The notes under the pieces: generated by a model
Database searches by the model: none
What the model was told of the DNA's origin: nothing
The model's input: only the letters and a program-made list of their open reading frames with translations
Part shown: in pieces, positions 53,801 through 64,000 of the stretch
Numbering within the stretch: position 1 is the first letter of the stretch
Layout: every line of letters begins with the position of its first letter
Origin: Akanthomyces muscarius
Lineage: Eukaryota > Ascomycota > Sordariomycetes > Hypocreales > Cordycipitaceae
Assembly (NCBI RefSeq): GCF_028009165.1
Contig: NC_079242.1
Span: 4,526,001-4,590,000 of the forward strand
Length of the DNA stretch: 64,000 nucleotides
Reading direction: 5' to 3'
Made by a program: the position numbers and the translations under genes

Positions 53801-55653
53801 TGGTTCCATGGTCTCCAATACATTCCTGCCGAGTCAGCCAAGGTCGGCGTTCGGACATTTAGTTACGAGCCTCGGAGCACGCCAATGCTCCTTGGCTGTC
53901 GTGTTTTCGTTTCCTTTTCCCTCTGAGCTCCTCTTGTTGTCCCATCTTTTGCTTGGTCAAAGAAGAGCCTGTTCCCATATGATACGGACCGGCCGCCGCA
54001 ACACACCGACTCAAGCCACCACCAGCATGACATGCCGGAACTCATAGCCGGGGGGATCTTCCTCTTGCGCTTGGTCTCAGTGAAGACGGAGGAACGGCCC
54101 CAGCCGGTGATCAAGAACAAAAAAAGGTGTGAGTGGTGCTAGTAAGTAGATGGTCAGCTAAAATGGTTTTTAAATCCATACTAGCCAACTCACTAGCCCC
54201 CGACAACCAAAGGTGACCCGGCCAAAAAAGGTACAGCCCAAAGAGAAGAGGAAAAAGTGCTCAGCTTCACAGTAAGCAATGCCCAGGCGCCGCGTGTTCA
54301 GTCCACTACCGAGACATCTCGACACTGTTGCAGGCTTATACGCCGATCCCCGCCACACCTGGCCCAAGGTGCGTAGTGCTTCCGCAGCTCGCAAGCGAAT
54401 TCGGCAGGTTCTCAGAATCTTTCTCTTTTTTTTTTCTTTTGCCATTGTCGTACACCAACGCCAGAGTCTCGCAGATCGCAACTTCACAAGTCTTATTAAC
54501 CTGCTATACCCCAACTTCCCCCTCCGGCCGTCGACGCTAGAAGCGCACAGTTGGTTTACACACAGACTATTAAAGCCCTGCTCCTCTGGTAATGAACGGT
54601 CTGGTCACATCGCGCTGTCCGCCTTGCATTTAGTTAGAACCCCTCTCCTGGAACCACGGGTCCCAGTCCGTTTTCTTTTTGCCTGCCCCGGCCTTTGTCC
54701 GCTGCTTTGCCTCCTTGTCCACCCCATTGTCGCGCATGCAGCCACGCGCAAAACATCCAAGGTTCTTTTTTTTTGTCCTCTTGGCCCGCTCGTCGTTCGG
54801 GTCGCGATCCCAGCTAATGAACGTCGAGCCCGCCCATCCACCATGCGTGCTCACGCATTGTATACCAATGTATCCCTACACACACCGTCCTACTCGTCCT
54901 CTTCCCGATCCAGGGCCATTTATACAGCCTCAACTTGGTTTTCAATCTAGCAGGGCCCCTGCCGCTCCAAAGCATGATCCCTGCGCAACTAGCTCCCTCA
55001 TCAGCGACATGCACGCCACACAATGCCTCTCGGAAAACCTGCAAAGTGATACCTTCCTCTCTCACAGCCAACCACCCATCTCATCATATTAGCCCGCTAG
55101 CCCTGGCGCTTACTCCATACCTTAGAAAGTGGCTACCCCGGTGAGCTTCCTTCTGATGTGCCCATTCAGCCCCGATTCTGGCCACCCGCCTGGGCTGGAC
55201 TACGCCCCCCCTCATCATATTAGTGTCGCTCTTGACTCCATACCAAGCTTGCCGGCCACCTGCTCACCTCCGGTTTTGCCGTTTTGTCCTTGTCTGGCGC
55301 CAATGATGCGCCATGTGCCCTGCTTTCTTATCAGCCAATGGGTCCGTGTAGTTGGTCCTTCCGGGGTCGAGTTTCGCTGTTAGCCAGACACAGGGCCCTG
55401 CGGCGGCGTCGACCGTCGTACGCAACTGTATATAGGTTACAGTAAGCCTCATCGCCCAGACTCTTGTGCACAGTAAACGGTTTCACCACACTCCCTCACA
55501 ACAGCTTCACATTGCACGGCCCTTTGCCACTCCACTTTTACCCTTTGAGCAACTCAAGCATTGTACTCCGTACTCGTTCTTGAAACAACAACAACAAGAG
55601 GCTCGAAATTCGTGGGCTCAAATTTCCTTCTCAACTTGGACATCTTCCGCGCC
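50801..55653. other. 4.85-kb region without a confident gene
   Basis: The RFTS gene promoter is at the left and the long CT-rich leader of the aminotransferase gene at the right (54300-55650). In 52960-53540 the minus strand shows short protein-like pieces in different frames, for example AVTEHMPPVDDLALPAAC (53037-53219) and GRTGATLLHGGLREGW (53320-53535), perhaps a long-dead gene. No RNA gene is seen. Confidence 0.4.
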
Positions 55654-57654
55654 ATGGCTGCCTCGAAGCGGTCCGAGGGCGAGCTGCTGCCTCTGCCGCA
55701 AGACCTAAGCCACCATTTCTCCGAGGTCACGAAAAGACGAACACCCAGTTCTATCAAGGAATTTTATAGATTTTTCGCGATTCCGAATATTGGAAACCTT
55801 GGCGGCGGTACGATTTCCACCACCCCCGTTCTCGCGCTTCAAAACATGAGTAGGCGATGAGATGGCGGTAGCTAATCCGGATGTTCCTTTAGGTCTCCCC
55901 AACGACGAGCTTTTCCCATTTGACACGCTCGAAGCGCAAACAGCAAACCCAGATCGCTATCAATGTACACCAAACCATCCCGTGTCTGCGCGACAGGGCA
56001 GCCAGCCTGTAACCAGGGGAAAGGTGCCGCAGAGTGACGTTAACACAGCTTCATGGCGCATCAAGGTTCCCAAGACGACGCCTCAGGTCGACCCCCTGAA
56101 GCGCATCGACCTGTCCACTGCGCTTCAATATGGCACCGCCGGCGGCTATCCTCCGCTCCTCTCTCTTATTCGCCAGTTCACAACGGAGCTGCTGCATCCC
56201 ACAGTCCCGTATCGTGGCGGGCCCGAAGTCATCCTCACCTGCGGCTCTACCGACGGCTTCTCCAAGACGGTTCAGCTCATCAGCAACACCTGGAACCCCA
56301 GTCACGATCCGGTTTCCAGCCGGCCCGGCATGTTGTGCGAGCGATACGTCTACAACAATGCGCTCGCCTGCGTCGAGCCCAGAGGCATTCAGGTCGTTCC
56401 CGTTGACATTGACTCTGACGGAATGATGGGCAAGGGCCCCGGTGGTTTGCAAGATATTCTGCAAAATTGGGATCCCCGACAAGGAGCGCGTCCTCATTTT
56501 ATATATACAGTGACAATGGGCCATAACCCAACCGGCACCGTCATCTCGGTGGAGCGACGACGCGAAATCTACGCCATCTGCCAGCGCTTCGACGTCATCA
56601 TTGTCGAAGATGACCCCTACTGGTATCTTCAATTCGCTTCGGCTGCGGAACGCGAAGCCGAATCGAGGGGTCATGTTGTCAAGCCGGCCGTTCCTTATGC
56701 GCCCCCAAAGCTGACTGGGTACGACTTTCTTGATTCTCTCGTGCCTTCGTATCTGAGCATCGACGTGGACGGGCGAGTCATTCGGCTCGACACGTTTTCC
56801 AAAACCGTTGCGCCCGGCTGCCGGTTGGGCTGGATCACGGCTCAGCCTGCCTTTATCGAGCGACTGGAAAGGTAAGCGCAGGGCATCTTCCCTGTTCACA
56901 AGCACCTAATGCTAACGTCTGGACCAGAATTACGGAAACGACTACGCAGCAGCCCTCTGGTTTCGTGCAAGCCATGGTCGTCGAGATGCTGATGGGGCCC
57001 GCGCAGAAAGACAAGGTCAAGTCCTTCCACAAGCTAAGCATCAAGGACAAGGCTCAGTACCAAGGCTGGGAGCTGGACGGCTGGGTCCGATGGCTCGAGG
57101 GACTGCGCGGCGTCTACGAGCGCAGGATGCTGCGCATGTGCTCTCTCCTCGACGAGAGCCTGTTCCAGCTGAAGCAGTCCACGCCCGTCAACGACCTCGA
57201 GTCGGACTGGGGCGTCATCACCAAGACGCGCATCATGTCGTACGACTGGCCGCGCGGCGGCATGTTTGTCTGGGTGCGCATCCACCTGGAAAACCACCCG
57301 CTGTGGCAGGCCAAGGGCACGTCGGTACCCGTGCTCGACGGCCCGGCCCTGGCGCAGGCGCTCATGATTTTCCTCACGCACAAGCCGCAGCTGGTCATTG
57401 CCGCGCCCGGTACTATGTTTGCTGCGACGCCACACGTCGCCGAGGATACTGCGTGGGCGTATCTGCGCCTGTGCTTTGGCACCGAGACGGAGGAAAAGAT
57501 TGCGCCCTGCTCGCGCCGATTCGCGGCCGGTCTGCAGAGGTTCTGGCGCATCAAGAGCGTCGAGGAGATGGAGCGTCTCGTCGCCGAGCTGAGGTCGTCC
57601 AGCGAGCCGGATTTAGAGGATCTGGCCAACCTGGGTTTCGAGGGTGATGAGTAA
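55654..57654 (+). CDS. Aromatic/2-aminoadipate aminotransferase, Aro8-like (619 aa, 3 exons)
   Basis: Exons are 55654-55807, 55893-56871 and 56928-57654; introns of 85 and 56 nt have GTACGA and GTAAGC donors and CTAAT/CTAAC branches. It is a fold-type I PLP enzyme. Landmarks in order: LQYGTAGGYPPLLSLI (substrate-binding Gly loop), TCGSTDGFSKT, VTMGHNPTGT (Asn contact to PLP), VEDDPYWYLQF (Asp to the pyridine N and Tyr), and LDTFSKTVAPGCRLGW with the Schiff-base Lys near 355. A C-terminal AAPGTMFA and YLRLCFG follow. These match fungal class I aminotransferases of the Aro8/Aro9 type, acting on Phe, Tyr, Trp and 2-aminoadipate. At 619 residues it is longer than yeast Aro8 (about 500), mainly through insertions near 260-300 and a 50-residue N-terminal extension. 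The start ATG has a GCCATGG context; an in-frame ATG 31 codons upstream is less likely. Confidence 0.9.
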
Positions 57655-58062
57655 AGGAATCATGTAGCAGGGGACAGCGGGCATGAAACAAGGCCCGCGA
57701 TGGCCGTGTTGGGGGCCACGACTTTTTGATACCACCCAACGTCATGTACAGAGATAGAATGGCGGCAGCTACGTATTAGTTATGAGGAATGATTGTCAGC
57801 ATGACACTAAAAATTGCATTGGTCATGAGTTGAATCACTAGAGGAAACGCAAATAGAGCCAGTATAAGACAAATATTGATTGTGTTTCTCACTTTAGCAA
57901 CATGTCAGGTTAGGCTGCTCGACACTGAGCAGGCTACCAGCAGAAATTTAATTTAACAAAAGAGCTTAAAATTTTCATTTCTTTCTTCATGCCTGCACTA
58001 AGACTAGAAAGAAATCATCATTCCATTTGTCCACACTGCACACCCAGTATCGACCAACCAGT
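57655..58062. other. Convergent intergenic region
   Basis: 408 bp between the stops of the aminotransferase (plus) and uL4 (minus) genes; AT-rich in its right half as expected for 3' untranslated sequence. No gene seen. Confidence 0.5.
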
Positions 58063-59336
58063 TTAGTTCTGCTTCTTCTGGGACTCCTGGGAGAAGACCT
58101 TGGCGTAGGGGTTGAGGCGGAGCATGACCTGCTTGTTGCGGAGCGGGTTCTTCTTCTGGACGCCGGCGCGCTTGGTGGTGGCGTCGCCCTTGGGGGCGTT
58201 GAGGGAGCTCTGGATCTCGGAAGAGTTGATCAGGCGGGACAGGTCGGACTGGGAGACGACGTTGGAGGGCAGGAGGAAGTCGCGCTTGTGGCTGGAGGCC
58301 TCGGTGGTGGAGCCGTAGATGTCGTCGAGGGCCTGGAAGGCGGACGAGGTCCAGACGACGAAGCGGCCGAGGTGGCCGCCGGGGGCGAGCTGGAGCAGGT
58401 TGAGGGCGTTGACGGGGCACGTCTCGACGCCGGGGATGTTGCGGAAGCCCTTGATGAGGTCCTTGCCGTCGGTGTCGGGGTTGAAGACGACGAGGGGGCC
58501 GCGGCGCTGGCGGTGGCGGCGGCCACGGAGCTTGCCCTTGCCGGCGCGCAGCTTCTTGGAGCCCTTGACCTTGTCGAGGTCGGCGCCGGCGCCGACGGCG
58601 CGGAGCAGGGCGGTGGCGGTCGAGGTCTTGATGGCGGCGTCGGAGCCGATGACCTCGGAGTCGACGACGAGGGGCACCTCGGCGACGGTCATGATCTGGT
58701 GGCCGCGGGCCATCAGCAGGGGGGCGACGGCCGAGGCGGCGAGGGCGGAGCAGGTGGCGTAGCGCTTCTGGCCCTGGTTGATCTTGACGTGCCACTTGCG
58801 CCAGATCTTGGTGGGAGCGAACATGCGGCCGGAGCGACACATGTTACCGAAGGCGGCCTGGCCGGCACGGTGAGTACCAGAGCCAGAGACACGGGGGATA
58901 CGGGCAACAGCGCGACCTGTGATGCATGTGTCAGTCCAGAAATTCAACCCATCTTCTCCCGTGTTTGTTTGGCAGCAATCCAAGACGTTGGTTCAGAGCC
59001 CGCCATGAATTCCAGTCAGAGTTTTCCTCTCGTCTCGCGTTACATTCTCCCCTTCCTCTCGACTCTTCTTCATGGCAAGCTCCTCGTTCCAGCGTCTCGA
59101 CCTCTTCCCAAAACGGACAAGAATCACTCACCAGTTCCCCAAGACTCAGCAGAGGTCTGGTGACCGGCCTTCTCGCTCACGGAGTAGGGCTGGCGCTTGT
59201 TCTTGGCCATGCCGGTGTGCACCTTCTGGACAATGTCGGGACGGATAGGGCTCGAGAAGACGGCGGGAATGGCGTGGGTAGCTCCGGTGGGAGCACCATC
59301 CTTGCCGATGATGGAGACGGTAGGTCGCGAAGACAT
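58063..59336 (-). CDS. rpl4: 60S ribosomal protein uL4 (L4, 352 aa, 2 coding exons)
   Basis: Coding exons are 59336-59132 and 58916-58063. The 215-nt intron has a GTGAGT donor and a CTGAC branch close to the CACAG acceptor, and joins [15 protein letters not shown]. The protein starts [14 protein letters not shown] and contains the universal uL4 features: a long basic internal loop that lines the exit tunnel ([37 protein letters not shown]) and the core [38 protein letters not shown] and [22 protein letters not shown] follow, along with the eukaryote-specific basic C-terminal extension. Codon use is very strongly biased, as expected for a highly expressed gene. uL4 assembles early into the large subunit and binds 25S rRNA domain I/II. 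A 5' UTR intron is predicted just upstream (listed separately). Confidence 0.97.
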
Positions 59337-59363
59337 TGCGATTGATTCGGGGGGGACTAGGAC

Positions 59364-59445
59364 CTGAAGGTAGAGGTGAATTGTCAGTATCAACTGGCCT
59401 GCGTGGTAATTGCCTTCGTGTTGCGCGGTGTCTTGGTGGGCGTAC
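59364..59445 (-). other. Predicted 5' UTR intron of the uL4 gene
   Basis: Upstream of the uL4 start, the minus strand has GAG|GTACGC, a TACTGAC branch and CTTCAG|GTCC 82 nt away, leaving 27 nt of leader before the ATG. Leader introns are common in fungal ribosomal-protein genes and often raise expression. Confidence 0.6.
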
Positions 59446-61521
59446 CTCGATCGAAATTTGGTGATGCAGAATTCCAGACCTGGGATAACGGGGCGGCGCA
59501 CGATAAATTTCACCCACGAATTTTTTCTTGCGCTGCCCAATTTTTGCACGGTTTGGTGGGCCGTGACCCTAATGGTGGGGGTATCGCTGCTCAGGTCACG
59601 TGTCTAGCTTCGCTTGACTGGGCCGTACCAAAATGGGGCGTGGCTCCACCCTCTACATCGGCGTTGTACAGTACGGACAGATGAAAGCGTGCAAGTGGTG
59701 TAATGAAATCGAAAAGGTTGTGGAGTTTGTTCGTGAGGTATGGCTTTGTCTATTAAGCTAGAATTTTTCTTTCCCGTGATTTCAAACTTCACCTGCTCCT
59801 TCATTAAGATTGAGACGCAAAATTCATGAGCTCGTGACTGGGCTGCCAAAAGGTTACATCTGATTTGCCGTGACTTGGTACTCGGGATTGATCGGACCCA
59901 TTTACAAGGTCTTGAGGAAATACACGATTGAGCATGGTTTCTTGCGCGGCAATCTCCAAACCACCTTACTGTCGGACGTGGGAAGGGATCGTCCTATTCC
60001 AAGTTGCACGTACACTGGACCCGTGCGCCATTGCGCGATTCTCTCACGGCACACAGGGCGAACCTTGGTTGTAATGTAACTCAAATTCTACTAAGAATGT
60101 CAAAAATTGACAGACTTAGATTGCTTTCAGCCCTTTTACTTACACAATCGCTACTGTGTTCATATGTACCACTTTCTTCGGGTTGTTGTAGAGGTGATCC
60201 ATCGAGGCTACAGAATGCTGCTGAGGTAATCCTCTCACAGTGTCACTCGCTTGAGAACCATGCACAACAGCCATAGACCGTTGATCCGGACAACGATTGA
60301 GCTGGCTCGGTTACTTTCGCGCTATTTAGCTCTCATTTCGTTCAGGGATTTAATTTTATGTTGCTTCTCTCTACGCTTTTTTCTTCGCAAGGGGGATTTG
60401 GTGAACTAGCGGCTTGTTCAAACACGAGTTCATGATACGGCAGACCTTCAGACGTTTATTCACATCACGTTGAGCCATATTAAGACAAGTTGCGAGAGGG
60501 AAAGGAGAGCAGTTGCCCTTTTTGTTTATTGCCTAGTTATATGCTTGTCCCGTACTCGCCCGTGGGCCAGTTCCCAGCATCGACAAGCTGCCAACGCGAG
60601 GACCACCCGCGAGTTCTCGCAGACAAGAACCATTGCCACCTCTCTTATTTTTTGTGTTTTTCTTATTTGTCCTCCTCTGCCTCCTCACTTCTTCCTCTTG
60701 GGTATATCGCCTTCATATTCCCTCCTCCACACCAGCAACAGGCAACCGCCTTGTTAGCCCGTCGTCTTTCCCTTCTCGAATGCATTGGTAAACTTTGACG
60801 CCTTGTTCAACAGTCCGTCTTCTTTTGCCAACTCCTTCATAGCCATCCGTTAAACATAAGTGATATCATCAAAAAGAGGTACCATGCCCACAGCCCCCAT
60901 CCTTGTCAGCTCACAACCTCGGTAAACCAAATGCTTGCCCCAATAAAAAGTGTCGAAAAAGCGCAAAACGAATGCTCATAGAGTCGGTCGAAAGAAACCA
61001 CCAATATCAAAAGTCAATCAGACTTTTCATCCTGGCATAGCCATGCGCAAAAGCTCGTAGAATTTGAGCTCAGGCAAAAGGCAATTCTGCTTGTTGCCCT
61101 GCAAATACGTGGTTCCTCTCTAGTCGTGTAGCAGCCCAAGGTGCTACCGAAAATCGCCCGTCCAAGCGGGCTCGTCCACAAGATGCTTGACTCTATGCAA
61201 CAACGCCAAAATATAAAGCGCAGTCTTTTGTGCATTCCCTCACGCTCGGGGGATTGTCCCAATCGAGCTGTAATCAGTTGTAGGTTCATAAGCAATGCAG
61301 CCCAGTTCGCCGTTCCGTCCATTCGCCAAAAGAGATCGTGCCAATATTGTACAATCCAACATGGCTGTGTAGTTTCGTCCCCGGTTTCAAGAAAAAAAAA
61401 ACATAAAGAAAGAGCAAAATATGCAAACAGCAACTTGCTCATGTCCCTAAATGCAAAGTCCTTTAAAAGCACCAACTCCTACTCCGTCATCCACTACCAA
61501 TCACATTGGTGTGGTTCGAGA
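59446..61521. other. 2-kb intergenic region
   Basis: The uL4 promoter lies at the left; the 3' flank of Dhh1 at the right. The section 60360-60860 is CT-rich like a leader or promoter, but no start codon downstream opens a gene. No RNA gene is visible. Confidence 0.45.
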
Positions 61522-63230
61522 TTAGTTTTGGATCTGGGGAGGGCCGCGACCGCGACCACCGCCACCGCTGCCACCGCTGCCACCGCTGCCACCGCCCCGG
61601 CCGCGATAGCCACCACGACCACGGCCCCGTCCGCGGTTGTTGTAGTTGCCATTGTGCTGGCCCTGTGTCTGCCAATTACCCTGCTGCGACTGAGGCTGCT
61701 GGGGGGAGAGACCTTGACCGGGCTGCTGAGGAGCAGCCTTGGGAAGGTTCGAGATGGGTCGAGGAATGCTCTCAGGGTTATCGTACACGTACAGGCTCTT
61801 GTCGATGCTGGCAGGAATAGGCTGGATTTCCGTGCCGAGGTCGCGCTCAATGTTGTAAAGATTGAAGCGATCCTCCCAATTGATCAGGTTAATGGCAAGA
61901 CCAAGATGGCCATATCGACCAGAGCGACCAATTCTGTGCAGATAGGTCTCAGCGTTCTTGGGGAAATCAAAATTGATGACGACGTTGACGGCCTGGATAT
62001 CGATACCACGAGTCAAGAGATCGGAGCAAACGAGGTTGCGGCAAACACCGTTGCGGAAGTCGTGGAAGACACGGTTACGAGCGTGCTGCTGCATGCGTGC
62101 GTGACTGTAGAAACACGAGTAGCCAAGTTCAGTAATTTTCTTGGCAAGGAGCTCGACACGGTTGGTAGAGTTGCAGAAAATAATGGACTGGTTAATTTGC
62201 AACTTGGAGAAGAGAGTGTTCAAGCAGTGAACCTTTTGCTTCTCCTCAACAAAAGCGTAGTATTGGGTGATACCGCGGAGGGTGAGTTCGTCCATGAGGT
62301 TGATTTCGTAAGGTGTGGTCATGTTGCGGTCGGAAAAGTCCTTGACGGACAGAGGGAAGGTGGCGGAGAAGAGCATAACCTGGCGGTCCTTGGGGTGGAA
62401 CTGGAGAAGCTGCTCAATCGTGGGGGTAAATTCGGCAGACAGAAGCTTGTCGGCCTCGTCCATGATGAACATGGGGCACTCGCTCAGATCAGCAACATTC
62501 TTTCCTGCTAAATCGAGGATACGGCCCGGAGTTCCGACCACAATATGGACGGGCTCCTGAAGGCGGATGATATCGTCGCGGAGGCCGGTACCACCAGTGG
62601 TGACCATGACATTGACACCGAGGTGCTTGCCGAGGGTCTTGCAGACCTGCGAGGTCTGCATAGCCAATTCTCTGGTGGGGACGAGGATGAGACATTGAAT
62701 CTTGTTGACTTTAGGGTTGATGCGCTCGAGGGCAGGGATAACAAAGGCAGCCGTCTTGCCGGTACCGTTTTTTGCTCGGGCCAGGACATCGCGTCCGGTC
62801 AAGGCGACAGGGATAGCTTCTTCTTGAATCGGTGAAGGCTTTTCGAAACCAGCTTCAAAGATGCCCATGAGCAGATCTCTCTTGAGCGCAAAGTTTTCGA
62901 ATTCGAGGCCCTTTGTTTTTGTGACATCCTAAAAGTGACAAGAGTTAGTCGATGGTTCTTGGATGTCGACACCGACGACAGATAACGGTGGGATCGCACG
63001 TGTTGGGCGCGGGGAGGGCAGCACGAACCTCTGTTTGTTGTCTGTTATCCTTGGTGGGTATCTTCAAGCTCTTCTTCCAATCATCGCCAGGAGCAGGCGA
63101 GGTGCTATCACTGCTATAGAAGGAAAATGAAGATGTTAGCCGGAGCTGCAGAGCGATTCGGTTGCATGGTCAAAGTAGGATCGGACCTGATCTGAGTGCT
63201 TCTCAGCTTATCCACTAGTTGATCTGTCAT
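61522..63230 (-). CDS. dhh1: ATP-dependent RNA helicase Dhh1 (DDX6 family, 511 aa, 3 exons)
   Basis: Exons are 63230-63187, 63113-63029 and 62928-61522. Introns are 73 and 100 nt; the first has an unusual GTCCGA donor, the second GTTCGT with a GACTAAC branch. The protein starts [12 protein letters not shown]; the core begins [20 protein letters not shown]. All DEAD-box motifs are present: Q-motif [11 protein letters not shown], motif [11 protein letters not shown] (Lys101), PTRELA, TPGR, motif II DEAD (200-203), SAT, and [12 protein letters not shown], with [10 protein letters not shown] between. The [16 protein letters not shown] segment and the [14 protein letters not shown] end are typical of Dhh1/DDX6/Me31B. 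The C-terminal tail is Gln-rich then RGG-rich, suiting RNA condensation. Dhh1 promotes decapping and translational repression in P-bodies, working with Pat1, Edc3 and the Ccr4-Not complex. Exon sum is exactly 512 codons. Confidence 0.95.
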
Positions 63231-64000
63231 AGTGCCGTGAGCTGCCGGCTGGCAGTTTATATATATCAATGGTTATGAGAGAAGAAATCGGGCGGTTTTG
63301 ATGGTAAGCCAGTGCAAATGGAGCTGGCCCTCGTAGCGCGGATGCGGTTCGTGGGTGTGCGTGTTTGAAGGGAGATTCGTCGTGGGAATTTTTTTCCGCC
63401 TCAGATGTTTGGGCGGACAAAGGGCAAGCGTAAGCGTCCGAAAATGATCTGATGAGAGTGCAAAAGAAGATCAAATAGCGAGCCTCCTTTGAGATTGGTT
63501 ACGCGGGTGCTGGTGAGGCCCTGGATTCGTGCGAGAACGTGTGGAAATGTAGAGGTTGGAGAGGAGGTTGTGGTGAGATGTTGCTTGGGAGGAAGGTTCC
63601 AGGCGTGCGCCGTAGCTGGAAGCGGCTGGAACTTGAGTGGTCTGAGCCAGGCCGAACAATCGGGCCAATGGGTCACGTGAACGCGGGGTTGCCGTACACC
63701 GGAGCTGGAGCTGCACTGGGTGAATTGAGAAAAGATGAGAGGAGGCAAGTCGAGTTGAGGCGACGGCATAGATGGGCGCTGGATTCCAATGGATAAGCCG
63801 TTGATCACAATTCGCAGTACGACGATTCGTTGGCCGTTTTATAGGGAGTTGGTGGACAGGTGCTGCATCACGAGTCACGGCCTAGCGCCTTGTGCGAGGT
63901 CAACCCCAGTCACCCTACAGGACCAGCAAACAAGCGAAGCACGAGCTCGAATTTCGTTTGACGTGTAGTGATTAATCAAATTTCGTCAAAAATATCAAGT
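63231..64000. promoter_or_regulatory. Dhh1 promoter region and right edge
   Basis: 770 bp upstream of the Dhh1 start to the window end. Open frames here have no recognisable content. It may also include the flank of a gene beyond the window. Confidence 0.4.

Noticed and set aside
54279..54950. Plus-strand 223-codon frame
   Set aside because: Rich in Pro, Arg, Ser and Phe with no domain, in a CT-rich promoter/leader; such frames arise by chance in pyrimidine-rich DNA.
58917..59131. A C/D-box snoRNA inside the 215-nt uL4 intron
   Set aside because: No paired box C (RTGATGA) and box D (CTGA) with a terminal stem could be found; the only CTGA is the branch site.
61141..62511. Plus-strand 456-codon frame
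   Set aside because: Exact antisense of the Dhh1 coding exon; open only because of codon bias.
1..64000. CRISPR arrays, bacterial operons, or prokaryotic ribosome-binding sites
   Set aside because: The window is plainly fungal nuclear DNA; no regularly spaced repeat-spacer structure exists.

Overview
The window is nuclear DNA of a filamentous ascomycete. Genes carry short spliceosomal introns (about 50-120 nt) with GTANGT-type donors, CTAAC/CTGAC branch points and YAG acceptors. The gene set is typical of Pezizomycotina: an Aro8-like aminotransferase, Dhh1, uL4, a Pml1/SNIP1 FHA protein, a Crh-type GH16 enzyme, fungal Zn2Cys6/MFS/ABCC families and intron-bearing tRNA-Glu genes. Gene content and style suggest Sordariomycetes, perhaps Hypocreales; that placement is inference from general familiarity, not from a database search.

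Layout. 0-5.7 kb: start of a HAD-type dehalogenase, an HNH protein, a membrane-anchored lipase-like protein and an aldo-keto reductase. 5.7-11.7 kb: nearly gene-free, with one decayed coding-like patch. 11.7-28.8 kb: a DUF676-like hydrolase, the FHA splicing/RNA-retention factor, a PD-(D/E)XK-like protein, an unrecognised conserved-looking gene, a 1559-residue Sec7-PH Arf exchange factor and an F-box/2EXR-like protein. 29.3-32.5 kb: two tRNA-Glu genes, then two secreted proteins (a GPI-anchored Crh-like transglycosylase and an HNH/DUF1524 nuclease). 34.5-45.3 kb: an accessory, partly ruined locus with a full ABCC transporter, the tail of a dead siderophore-type MFS transporter, an AT-rich block, a Zn2Cys6 regulator, an intact MFS exporter and a dead protein kinase. 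46.3-50.8 kb: bleomycin hydrolase and an RFTS-domain chromatin-type protein. 50.8-55.6 kb: gene-free. 55.6-63.2 kb: housekeeping genes (Aro8-like aminotransferase, ribosomal protein uL4, RNA helicase Dhh1).

Main points. (1) The Zn2Cys6 regulator at 40.05 kb gives a perfect zinc cluster only if a 3-nt micro-exon is spliced between two introns. (2) Exon structures were worked out for all multi-exon genes. Several introns have lengths divisible by three and/or no stop codon, so retention would keep a readable frame. (3) The 34-45 kb region looks like the remains of an export/uptake cluster with no biosynthetic core enzyme, bordered by pseudogenes. All functions are assigned by recognising motifs by eye; no alignment or expression data were available.
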